In this document: piece by piece, positions 16,499-24,600 of the stretch
Position numbering within the stretch: the stretch's first letter is position 1
Layout of the letters: each line of letters begins with the position of its first letter
Assembly: GCF_014645835.1 (NCBI RefSeq)
Contig: NZ_BMMM01000004.1
Span: 188,470-252,469 of the forward strand
Origin: Streptomyces albiflavescens
Lineage (GTDB): Bacteria > Actinomycetota > Actinomycetes > Streptomycetales > Streptomycetaceae
Reading direction: 5' to 3'
DNA length: 64,000 nucleotides
Notes under the pieces: generated by a model
Told to the model about the DNA's origin: nothing
Seen by the model: only the letters and a program-made list of their open reading frames with translations
Databases searched by the model: none
Translations under genes and position numbers: made by a program

Positions 16499-16965
16499 AG
16501 CCCGGTGACCGTCTTCTCGCCCTCCTTGATGGAGACGAGCGTGGAGTTGCCGCTGGCGCCGTACTGCGCGTTGAAGAACACGCTGCCCGGGATCGTGCGG
16601 TACGTCTTGTTGCTGGATTCGGTCAGCGGCTGACCGTTCATCAGGATCGTCCAGCCGTTGTCCGCGATTTCCGGGTCCACGCCGAACCGCACGGTCTCGT
16701 CGGGGTCGACCTTGATGGACTTGATGTCCTTGGACTTCAGGCAGCTCGCCAGATCCGCGGTGCTCACCGCCTTGCCGTCGTTGTAGCAGTCGGTCTCGGA
16801 ACTCACCGAGCTGTTGCCGACCGTGATGGTGGCCATCGGCGTCGGCTTGTCACAGGCGGACAGGACGAGAAGTCCGGCGGATACGGTGCCGACGACGGCA
16901 ACGGCGCGACGGCGGCGCGCAGCGCTGAGTCCATTAGCGGCTCTGCCGCGGGGCAGGGATGTCAT
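16468..16965 (-). CDS. DUF2771-type lipoprotein
   Basis: The 165-residue product has an Arg-rich n-region, a hydrophobic stretch and the lipobox LSAC at about residues 35-38, so it is an exported lipoprotein. The mature part is a small beta-rich domain with paired cysteines (ETDCYND and ASCLKS), resembling DUF2771. The function is unknown. It precedes mqnB with overlap and may share its transcript, though no functional link to menaquinone is known. Confidence 0.82.
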   Translation of the reverse strand: MTSLPRGRAANGLSAARRRRAVAVVGTVSAGLLVLSACDKPTPMATITVGNSSVSSETDCYNDGKAVSTADLASCLKSKDIKSIKVDPDETVRFGVDPEIADNGWTILMNGQPLTESSNKTYRTIPGSVFFNAQYGASGNSTLVSIKEGEKTVTGLWSFKLKKDS

Positions 16966-17048
16966 GGCGGAAGGCTATCGGGCACGTCCAGCGCTCTCCC
17001 CACGTGGGGTGCGGCGTGCCGTGCCGTGCCCCCGCCTGGCCGCCCGGC

Positions 17049-18482
17049 TCAGGCCACCCGGGGCCGCGCGGCTCCCCCGTGCCGCGCCGAGCTCAGCAGC
17101 CCCCGTACGGTCGTCAGCCATCCCGCGGCGACGATCGCGGCGGCCACGGAGAGCCCGAGTGTGCCGTTGAGCGGCAGCACGATGCCGATGCCGCCGCCGA
17201 TGACCCAGGCCATCTGCAGCAGGGTCTCGGAGCGGGCGAAGGCGGACGTGCGGACGAGTTCCGGGACGTCCCGCTGGATCAGCGCGTCCAGGGACAGCTT
17301 GGCGAGGGCCTGGGCGAAGCCGGCGACCGCGGCGAGACACGCCACGAGGGCCGCGCCGAAGAACAGGGCGGCGATGATCGCGGTCCCCAGCACCAACGCC
17401 ACGACCGTCACGATGATGATCTCGGGAGCGCGCTGTTTCAGCCAAGCTCCGACCGCGGTACCGAGCGCGTTGCCCGCACCCGCCGAGACGCCCACTATCC
17501 CCAGCGAGACCGCCGCGCTCTCGCCGGTGAGCGGGTGCTCGCGCAGCAGGAAGGCGAGGAAGAAGATCAGGAAACCGGAGAGGCAGCGCAGGGACGCGTT
17601 GGCGCCGAGTGCGTGCGTGACGGCCGTGCCGACGGTCCGCAGTCCGGGCCGCCGCACCTTCTTCTTGATCAGCTGCGGCCCGTGCAGGTGCTCCTCGTCC
17701 GCGGCGAGCAGCGCCCTGTCCTCGCCCTTGGCCGAGTCGACCTTGTGCGGCAGCGTGAACGACAGGAACGTACCCGCGATGAAGATCGCGAAGGCGCCGT
17801 AGAGCGGATAACGCGGGCCGAGTACCTGCAGCCCCGCCCCGATCGGCGCGGCGACGCCGGTGGCGAGGAGCCCGCCGAGGGTGACCCGGGAGTTCGCCTT
17901 CACCAGGGAGAACGTGGGCGGCAGCAGTCGCGGCACGACAGCACTGCGGACGACCCCGTACGCCCTGGACGCGACCAGCACCCCGAGCGCCGCGGGATAC
18001 AGCTCGATGCCGCCGGTGACGACCGCGCTGGAGAGCAGCAGCGCGAGGAAGGCCCGGGCGAGCATCGCGCCCGCCATGGCGGCGCGGCGTCCGTGCGGGA
18101 TGCGGTCGAGGAGGGGGCCGATCACGGGGGCGAGGAGGGTGAAGGGCGCCATGGTGATGGCGAGGTAGAGGGCGACGCGGCCGCGGGCCTCGTCGGTCGG
18201 TACGGAGAAGAAGACGGTGGAGGCGAGGGCGACGGTGATCATGACGTCCCCCGCGCCGTTCACCGCGTGCAGCTCGATCAGCTTGCCGAGCCCCGACTCA
18301 CCCGCCCCGTGCGCGTGCGTCGCCTTCCGGATCCCGCGCGCCGTCCCCGTCAGCGGGAAGTGCAGGGCACGCCCCATCGCACGGACGGACCCGCTCACGC
18401 GGCCCGATCCGCCACTCCGACTGCTCCCCTTGGCACCACCACCGACTCCGGTGGCTCCCTGGGGCGACCTTGCGGCTGCCAC
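17049..18482 (-). CDS. MFS transporter
   Basis: The 477-residue product is a 12-helix MFS protein. About 60 polar, Gly/Ser-rich residues precede the first membrane segment, then ELHAVNGAGDVMITVALAS begins the core, with the loop DRIPHGRRAAM between segments 2 and 3 and GVVRSAVVPRLLPP typical of the DHA3-like group. The GTG at 18482 is the likeliest start. It is the first gene of a run on this strand with DUF2771 and the mqn genes, 83 bases apart. The substrate is unknown. Confidence 0.8.
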   Translation of the reverse strand: MAAARSPQGATGVGGGAKGSSRSGGSGRVSGSVRAMGRALHFPLTGTARGIRKATHAHGAGESGLGKLIELHAVNGAGDVMITVALASTVFFSVPTDEARGRVALYLAITMAPFTLLAPVIGPLLDRIPHGRRAAMAGAMLARAFLALLLSSAVVTGGIELYPAALGVLVASRAYGVVRSAVVPRLLPPTFSLVKANSRVTLGGLLATGVAAPIGAGLQVLGPRYPLYGAFAIFIAGTFLSFTLPHKVDSAKGEDRALLAADEEHLHGPQLIKKKVRRPGLRTVGTAVTHALGANASLRCLSGFLIFFLAFLLREHPLTGESAAVSLGIVGVSAGAGNALGTAVGAWLKQRAPEIIIVTVVALVLGTAIIAALFFGAALVACLAAVAGFAQALAKLSLDALIQRDVPELVRTSAFARSETLLQMAWVIGGGIGIVLPLNGTLGLSVAAAIVAAGWLTTVRGLLSSARHGGAARPRVA

Positions 18483-19096
18483 CCCGTCATAGTGCCCCGA
18501 GATGGGCGTGCGTAGTGCGGTTACCGCGCGTACGTCCGCCGAGTCGGACGGAACACCGGAGCACACGCCGCAGACGAGCGCCATGGACGAGCGCCGGGGC
18601 TGAGCGTCCGCGCGGAGCGTGTGGGGCGGACGGAGTCGGGGTGAGTGTCTGGGCGGAGCGTGTGGGATGGACGGAGCCGGGCGGAACGCCGGGGCGAGTG
18701 CCGGGTCGAGTGTCCGGGCGGAGCCCGTGGGACGGGCCTAGTCGGGTGGGTGGGCGGGAAACACGGCGCGGAGCGCCGAAGAAAACGCCGCGGAGCGGCG
18801 AGGACCGGGCCGCGGAGCGGCCAAGACCCGGCCGCGGAGCGGCGGAAAGCCCGGCGCGGAGCGCAGAAGAGCCCCGCCGGTGTGGGCCCAGGGGCCAGGA
18901 GAAGGTAGCGTGCGTAACGCGCCTGCGGCGATTGTTCTCGGCCGCGCGCCTCTCGGCCATCCCGCAGAATGGATGGCGTAGGTGCGCCCGAGTGCGATCG
19001 GGCGCGGACGTCGACGCGGCCCCCCGGTCCGCTCCGTCCGCACCCCCGCCGGGAAACGGCGCACCCGTGAGACGGCGTAGGAGAGAAGCGATACCT
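18483..19096. other. 614-base spacer with degenerate repeats and hairpin array
   Basis: No credible gene lies here. From about 18608 to 18740 the motif GCGGAGCGTGTGGG and neighbours recur with changes, and from 18764 to 18864 five short hairpins share a GGA loop. The region after 18900 must hold the promoter and leader of the DUF3027 gene. Confidence 0.6.
18764..18864. repeat. Array of five GGA-loop hairpins
   Basis: Stem-loops at 18764-18778, 18786-18800, 18808-18822, 18831-18843 and 18854-18864 each have the form stem-GGA-stem around the shared core GCGGAGCG. Stems are CGGCGC/GCGCCG, CGCCGC/GCGGCG, GGCCGC/GCGGCC, GCCGC/GCGGC and GCGC/GCGC. The stem bases change on both sides together, so pairing is preserved while sequence varies. 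Confidence 0.75.
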
Positions 19097-20023
19097 GTGA
19101 GCGCAGCGACAACGCGAAGCCGCACCCCCGACCGCCTGTGCGCCGAGGCCGTCGACCTCGCACGCGCCGCCGCCGAGGAGGCTGCCGCACCCGGCATCGT
19201 CGGCGAGCACGTAGGGCTGGTCTCCGAGGGGGACCGCGTTGTCACGCACTTCTTCGAGTGCAAGGAGCTGGGCTACCGCGGCTGGCGCTGGGCGGTGACC
19301 GTGGCCCGCGCCTCCCGCGCGAAGTTCGTCACGCTCGACGAGACGGTCCTGCTGCCCGGTCCCGACGCCCTCCTCGCCCCGGAGTGGGTGCCGTGGAGCG
19401 AGCGTCTGCGGCCCGGTGACATGGGGCCGGGGGACCTGCTGCCCACGGACGCCGAGGATCTCCGCCTCGAGCCGGGTTTCACCGGCGAGGACGAGCCGCC
19501 GCCGAACTCGCCGGTCTCGGAGGAGATGGCCGAGCTGGTGGAGGCGGAGGACGCGGAGGTCGCGGGCGGGAGGCCGGCGACGCTGCCGGTCGCGCCTCGA
19601 CGTGGCTCGATCGCCGCGGTGGCGGAGGAGCTGGGGTTGCGCCGTGCGCGCGTTCTGTCCCGGTACGGGCTGCATGTCGCGGCCGATCGGTGGGAGGAGG
19701 GGTATGGCGCGAAGACCGCGATGGCGCAGGCCGCGCCCGCGTCGTGCGTCAGCTGTGGCTTCCTCAACCCCATCGGAGGCTCGCTCGGACAGGCGTTCGG
19801 TGTCTGTGCCAATGAGTTCTCACCCGCCGACGGGCATGTGGTTTCGCTCTCGTACGGCTGTGGTGGGCACTCCGAGGCCGCGGTCATGCCGAAGCCTCCG
19901 CGGCCGGCCCCGCCGGTGATCGACGAGACCCGGGTGGATCCCTTCCCCCTCCGGCCCTCCCCGGATTCCGGTTCGGTATCGGTCACGACGGACGAGTCCT
20001 CGGCGGAACTGGGCCACTCGTAG
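19097..20023 (+). CDS. DUF3027 domain protein
   Basis: The 308-residue product matches DUF3027: an N-terminal AVDLARAAAEEAA helix, GEHVGLVSEGDRVVTHFFEC, then the YRGWRWAVTVARASRAKFVTLDETVLLPG block with APEWVPWSERLRPGDMGPGDLL. The C-terminal part has a possible zinc-binding pattern, CVSCGF with a later CANE and CGGH, followed by a variable Pro/Ser tail. The GTG start follows GGAGAGAAG. No function is established. A 600-base repeat-rich leader region precedes it. Confidence 0.85.
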   Translation: MSAATTRSRTPDRLCAEAVDLARAAAEEAAAPGIVGEHVGLVSEGDRVVTHFFECKELGYRGWRWAVTVARASRAKFVTLDETVLLPGPDALLAPEWVPWSERLRPGDMGPGDLLPTDAEDLRLEPGFTGEDEPPPNSPVSEEMAELVEAEDAEVAGGRPATLPVAPRRGSIAAVAEELGLRRARVLSRYGLHVAADRWEEGYGAKTAMAQAAPASCVSCGFLNPIGGSLGQAFGVCANEFSPADGHVVSLSYGCGGHSEAAVMPKPPRPAPPVIDETRVDPFPLRPSPDSGSVSVTTDESSAELGHS

Positions 20024-20331
20024 CCCGGGAGCTTGTTTTCGTCCCCTCCGTCCCCTCCGTCCCCTCCGCCCCTTCCCTCCCCCAAGCTCTCGGCTTCTCC
20101 CCCAGTGCCTCAAGGGCCTGGGAGGTACCCCCAGAGCAGGGGGACCCCCATCGTCCCTGGGGGCTGCGCCCCCAGACCCTGTCAAAAGACCGCGCAGTTC
20201 CCCGCGCCCCTGAAACCCGCAGGGGCGAAAACCCAAGAGCCCCGGCCGGAGGTAGGTCCGGTGCGCGGTACCTTCATGCCGCGGCCGAGCGCAGCACTCG
20301 CGGTCGCGCCAGGCGAGAGGGAGAGTGAACC
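20024..20331. other. Intergenic region made of dispersed Streptomyces-type repeats
   Basis: The spacer has a TCCCCTCCG microsatellite repeated about three times at 20041-20070, followed by a composite of short inverted repeats (CCCCCA-CAGAGCAGGGGGACCCCC, GGGGGCTGCGCCCCC) and copy 2 of the 22-bp element. Similar composite sequences occur at about 33370-33500. The sacsin-like gene's promoter must be near 20220-20320. Confidence 0.6.
20191..20212 (+). repeat. Dispersed 22-bp intergenic element, copy 2
   Basis: CGCGCAGTTCCCCGCGCCCCTG lies just after the perfect hairpin GGGGGCTGCGCCCCC. It matches copy 1 except at three positions and copy 3 (reverse strand) except at one. Confidence 0.75.
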
Positions 20332-23300
20332 GTGAGCAAGTTCGTGCGGCCGGCAGCCGAGGGCGCGGACCCGTTCGGGACGGCGCGCCTGCGACGCGGT
20401 GTGCTGGACGCCTGGGCGACCAGCCCGGCCCGGTTCCGCGAGGACGCCAACGCCGAGGAGGACCTCGTCCTCGGCGGCTATCGGGACCGACTCGTCGTCG
20501 AGCTCGCCCAGAACGCGGCCGACGCGGCGGCAAGGGCCGGTGTCCCCGGCCGCCTCCGTCTCACCCTCCGTGACGACGTACTCGTCGCGGCGAACACCGG
20601 CGCCCCCCTCGACGCGACCGGCGTCGAATCGCTCTCCACGCTCCGTGCCTCCGCGAAGCGCGACACGCACGACACGGCCGTCGGCGCCGTCGGCCGCTTC
20701 GGCGTCGGTTTCGCCGCGGTGCTGGCCGTCACCGACGAGCCCGCCGTCGTCGGGCGGCACGGCGGCGTCCGCTGGTCCCTCGCCGAGGCCCGCGAACTGG
20801 CGGGGGACACCGCCCGCCACAGCCCGGGACTCGGGGACGAGATCCGCCGGCGAGACGGTCATGTGCCCCTGCTCCGGCTGCCGTTCACGGCCGAGGGCAC
20901 CGCCCCGGACCCGTACGACACCGTCGTGATCATGCCCCTGCGGGACCTCGCCGCCCAGGATCTCGCCGAGCGTCTCCTGCAGAGCATCGACGACGCCCTC
21001 CTGCTCGCCCTGCCGGGCCTGGAGGAAGTGGTCGTCGAGATCGGGGACGCGGACGTACGCACCCTCCGGCGCCGCACCGAAGAGCACGGCGTCACCCTCG
21101 AGGACTCCCGCGAGGGCGCCACCCGCTACCGCACCGTCTCCCACCACGGCCCCCTCGACCCCGCCCTCCTCGCCGACCGCCCGGTCGAGGAGCGGCTGCG
21201 GCCGCACTGGTCGGTGACCTGGGCCGTGCCCGTGGACAGCGGCGACGGCACCCCCGGCCGCCCCCGCACCAGCCCCGTCGTGCACGCGCCCACGCCCAGC
21301 GACGAGCCGCTCGGCGTGCCCGCCCTGCTCATCGCCTCCCTCCCGCTCGACACCACCCGCCGCCATGCCGCCCCCGGCCCGCTCACCGACTTCCTGGTGG
21401 AGCGCGCGGCGGACGCGTACGCCGAACTGCTCGCCGCCTGGCGCCCGGTGGACACCGGGATCATCGACCTCGTGCCGGGCCCGCTCGGCAAGGGCGAGCT
21501 GGACGGCGCGCTGCGCCGGGCGATCCTGGACCGGCTGCCGCGCACCGCCTTCCTGCCGCCCGCCATCGAGCCGGACAGCACCCCCGACACCCCCACCGAA
21601 TGGCCCGAGACCAGCGCGGCGGAGAACCCGGCCGCCCTGCGCCCCCGTGACGCCGAGGTCGTCGAGGGTGCCGGAGCCGAGACCGTCCGTGTCCTCGCCG
21701 AGGTGCTCCCCAGCCTGCTGCCCGCCGGTCTCGAACGCCGGGTGGAGCTCCGGACGCTGGGGGTCTCGCGGGTGCCGCTCACGGAGGCCGTGGACCGCCT
21801 CGCCGGCCTCGAGAAGGACCCGGCCTGGTGGCGGAGCCTCTACGACAGCCTCGCCGGGGTCGACCCCGATCGGCTCTCCGGGCTGCCCGTGCCGCTCGCC
21901 GACGGGCGTACGACCATCGGCCCCCGGCAGGTTCTGCTGCCGGTGCCCGACGGGCCCACCCCGGACGACACCTGGGCCGCCACCTCCGACTCTCTGGCCC
22001 GCCTCGGCCTCAAGGTCGCCCACCCGGACGCCGCCCACCCGCTCCTGGAGAAGCTGGGCGCCCTCCCGGCCACGCCTCGCGCCGTGCTGACCACCCCGCA
22101 GGTCCGCGCCGCCGTCGCCGCCTCGCTCGACGACGACGGCGGGGCGTGGGACGAGGACGCGCCGGACACGGAGGAGCTGGCCGACACCGTGCTCGCGCTG
22201 GTCCGCGACGCCGGCCTGGAGCCCGGCGACGAGCCCTGGCTCGGCGCCCTCGCCCTCCAGGACGACGAGGGCGAACTCGCGCCCGCGGGTGAACTGGTGC
22301 TGCCCGGCAGCCCGTTCGCGCAGGTCATGCGCGAGAACGAACTCGCCTTCATCGACACCGAGTTGGCCGATCGCTGGGGCGAACAGCCGCTCGCGGCCTG
22401 TGGCGTCCTCGCCAACTTCGCTCTCGTACGCTCCACCGACGTCGTCCTCGACCCGGACGAACTGGAGCCGCGCGACTCCGACTTCGCCGAACCCGACGAC
22501 GCGGGCCTCCTTGACGCCGTCGACGTGTGGTGCGAGGACGTCCTCGACCGGCTGCCGGACACGCCGGTGCCGCCGGTCGCCACCGAGATCGTCGCCGTAC
22601 GGGACCTGGACCTGGTGGACGACGAGCGGTGGCCGCAGGCCCTCGCGCTGCTCTCGCAGCCGCCGCTGCGGGACGCGCTGACCCAGCCGGTGCGGATCCT
22701 GCTGCCGGACGGCACGCACGAGATCGTCCGGCCGTACACCGCCTGGTGGCTGCGTGGCCATCCCGTCCTCGACGGCCGCCGCCCCGCCGGGCTGCGCGCC
22801 GAGGGCAGCGACCCGCTGCTGCACGGCCTGTACGACGCCGCCGACGCCACCGGCTTCGACGACGAGCAGGTGCTGCGGGCGCTCGGCGTCCGCACCTCGG
22901 TGGACGCCCTCCTCGCCGAACCCGGCGGCGCCGCCGAGCTCCTGGACCGGCTCACCGACCCCGACCGGAAGGTCTCGGGCGCCCAACTGCACGCCCTCTA
23001 CAGCGCGTTGGCCGACCTCGACCCCGAGCAGGTGACCCTGCCGGACGAGCTGCGGGCCGTCGTCGACGGTGAGGTGCGCGTGGTGGACGCGGCCGACGCC
23101 GTGGTCGTCGACTCACCCGACCTGCTGCCCTTCACCGGCGGGGTGCCGCTGCTCCCCGTACAGCCGTCGCGTGCCGCCGATCTCGCCGAGCTGTTCCAGG
23201 TGCGGCGGTTGAGTGAGTCCGTCACGGGCGAAGTGGACTCCGAGGGCACCGAACACGACGTACCGGACTCCGTGCGGGTCCTGCTGGGTCCCTCGACCCC

Positions 23301-23517
23301 GGCCTCGTACGTCGAGCACGAGGAACTCGTCGTCGACGGCACCGAACTCGACTGGCGGCGCACCCGGGACGGCGTGCTGCACGCCGCCACCCTGGAGGGC
23401 GTCGCGGCCGGACTCGCCTGGGCGGCCGGACAGTGGCCGCGCCGCTTCGAGGTCGCGGCCCTCCTGGAGGACCCGTCCCGCACGGAGGAACTGGCGCGGG
23501 ACCGCTGGTTCGACTGA
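20332..23517 (+). CDS. Sacsin/Hsp90-like GHKL ATPase, large
   Basis: The 1061-residue product has an N-terminal GHKL nucleotide-binding fold of the sacsin/Hsp90 type: the N box ELAQNAADAAARAG with catalytic Glu, VAANTGAPLDATGVE in place of DNG, and the G2 box VGRFGVGFAAVLAVTD. The remaining roughly 850 residues are Leu/Asp/Pro-rich without recognised domains. The family is widespread in actinomycetes and is thought to act as a chaperone-like ATPase in the cytosol; I know of no demonstrated substrate. The GTG start follows GAGGGAGAG. A GC-rich hairpin follows its stop. Confidence 0.85.
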   Translation: MSKFVRPAAEGADPFGTARLRRGVLDAWATSPARFREDANAEEDLVLGGYRDRLVVELAQNAADAAARAGVPGRLRLTLRDDVLVAANTGAPLDATGVESLSTLRASAKRDTHDTAVGAVGRFGVGFAAVLAVTDEPAVVGRHGGVRWSLAEARELAGDTARHSPGLGDEIRRRDGHVPLLRLPFTAEGTAPDPYDTVVIMPLRDLAAQDLAERLLQSIDDALLLALPGLEEVVVEIGDADVRTLRRRTEEHGVTLEDSREGATRYRTVSHHGPLDPALLADRPVEERLRPHWSVTWAVPVDSGDGTPGRPRTSPVVHAPTPSDEPLGVPALLIASLPLDTTRRHAAPGPLTDFLVERAADAYAELLAAWRPVDTGIIDLVPGPLGKGELDGALRRAILDRLPRTAFLPPAIEPDSTPDTPTEWPETSAAENPAALRPRDAEVVEGAGAETVRVLAEVLPSLLPAGLERRVELRTLGVSRVPLTEAVDRLAGLEKDPAWWRSLYDSLAGVDPDRLSGLPVPLADGRTTIGPRQVLLPVPDGPTPDDTWAATSDSLARLGLKVAHPDAAHPLLEKLGALPATPRAVLTTPQVRAAVAASLDDDGGAWDEDAPDTEELADTVLALVRDAGLEPGDEPWLGALALQDDEGELAPAGELVLPGSPFAQVMRENELAFIDTELADRWGEQPLAACGVLANFALVRSTDVVLDPDELEPRDSDFAEPDDAGLLDAVDVWCEDVLDRLPDTPVPPVATEIVAVRDLDLVDDERWPQALALLSQPPLRDALTQPVRILLPDGTHEIVRPYTAWWLRGHPVLDGRRPAGLRAEGSDPLLHGLYDAADATGFDDEQVLRALGVRTSVDALLAEPGGAAELLDRLTDPDRKVSGAQLHALYSALADLDPEQVTLPDELRAVVDGEVRVVDAADAVVVDSPDLLPFTGGVPLLPVQPSRAADLAELFQVRRLSESVTGEVDSEGTEHDVPDSVRVLLGPSTPASYVEHEELVVDGTELDWRRTRDGVLHAATLEGVAAGLAWAAGQWPRRFEVAALLEDPSRTEELARDRWFD

Positions 23518-23526
23518 CGCTGTGCC

Positions 23527-23557
23527 GGGGCCGCGCGGCTGAACGCTGTGCGGCCCC
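23527..23557 (+). terminator. Terminator hairpin after the sacsin-like gene
   Basis: GGGGCCGC and GCGGCCCC form 8-bp perfect arms separated by 15 bases, starting 10 bases after the stop. A lower-GC stretch that probably holds the next gene's promoter follows. Confidence 0.6.
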
Positions 23558-23738
23558 AGGCAGCTTCCTGTGATCTTGTTCATACGCGCACAAAATATTC
23601 ACCCCCCGTACAACCATTCTCATCGGTCGCGGATCTGATCTCCCGAGTCAACAGACTCCACGATCATTTGGGCCCCGTGTGACGACGAGCCGTGAGGACC
23701 GACCACCATCGGGGCCCCTTTCTCCACTTGGGGATCGC

Positions 23739-24587
23739 ATGCGCATACGTGCCACCGTGGCCGCCGTCTCCGGCGCCCTGGCCCTCTCCGCCTTCGTCGT
23801 GCCGGGCGCCCACGCCGCCGACGTCCCGTCCTTCGCCAAGCCGGACGCCGCGTCCCGTTTCGACGCGTCCACGAAGTCGGCGTTCGCCACCGCGGCCGAC
23901 GAGCCGACCATCTCCAACGTCACCGTCAACGGCGGCAAGGACATCGTCCTCGGCACCACGACCACGAAGACGATCACTGTCTCGCTGACCGCCACGCACG
24001 CCTCCGGCATCGAGGACGCGTACATCGACCTGTGGCACGGCACGGACGTCGAGACGGACATCGACGGCCTGCTGGTGCCGAACGAGGACGCGGCGACCTG
24101 CACCGCCGCCAGCGCCACCACGTCGACCTGCAAGCTGACGATCACCGTCGACCCGCAGCTCGACCTGTACGCGAACTCCCTGGCGGGCACCTGGCACGTC
24201 ACGGCGGCCGCGCTCGCCACCGACGGCAGCATGTACTGGAACGACTACTACAAGACCGCACGCGTCCAGCGCTACTCCAAGCTGACGGTCAACGCGGGCC
24301 CGGAGCCGGTCTCCAAGGGCGCGACCCTGACCGCGACCGGCAAGCTGAGCCGCGCCAACTGGGAGGACCACCTGTACCACGGCTACACCAACCAGCCGGT
24401 CAAGCTGCAGTTCCGCAAGGCGGGCACCAGCACGTACACCACCGTCAAGACGGTGTACTCGGACTCGACCGGCAACCTGAAGGCCACCACCACCGCCAAC
24501 TACGACGGCTACTGGCGCTTCAGCTTCGCGGGCACGACGACCACCCCGGCGGTCTCCGCCACCGGTGACTACGTCGACGTGAGGTAG
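23739..24587 (+). CDS. Secreted beta-rich protein
   Basis: The 282-residue product has a clear signal peptide, with positive MRIRA, a hydrophobic core and cleavage after GAHA at about residue 26. The mature protein is Thr/Ser/Tyr-rich and looks like two immunoglobulin-like beta domains, the first with NVTVNGGKDIVLGTTTTKT and one cysteine pair (ATCTAAS, STCKL), the second with LTVNAGPEPVSKGATLTATG. Such proteins occur in many Streptomyces; no function is known to me. The AT-rich DNA from 23575 to 23640 likely holds its promoter. Confidence 0.8.
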   Translation: MRIRATVAAVSGALALSAFVVPGAHAADVPSFAKPDAASRFDASTKSAFATAADEPTISNVTVNGGKDIVLGTTTTKTITVSLTATHASGIEDAYIDLWHGTDVETDIDGLLVPNEDAATCTAASATTSTCKLTITVDPQLDLYANSLAGTWHVTAAALATDGSMYWNDYYKTARVQRYSKLTVNAGPEPVSKGATLTATGKLSRANWEDHLYHGYTNQPVKLQFRKAGTSTYTTVKTVYSDSTGNLKATTTANYDGYWRFSFAGTTTTPAVSATGDYVDVR

Positions 24588-24600
24588 TTCGGCACCACCC

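Noticed and set aside
18764..18864. CRISPR-like repeat
   Set aside because: Repeat units are only 11-15 bases with spacers of 7-10 bases, and repeats vary in a pairing-preserving way.
20182..22992. A 936-codon minus-strand frame opposite the sacsin-like gene
   Set aside because: The opposite strand has clear GHKL motifs and a strong ribosome site; this frame is a GC-bias shadow.
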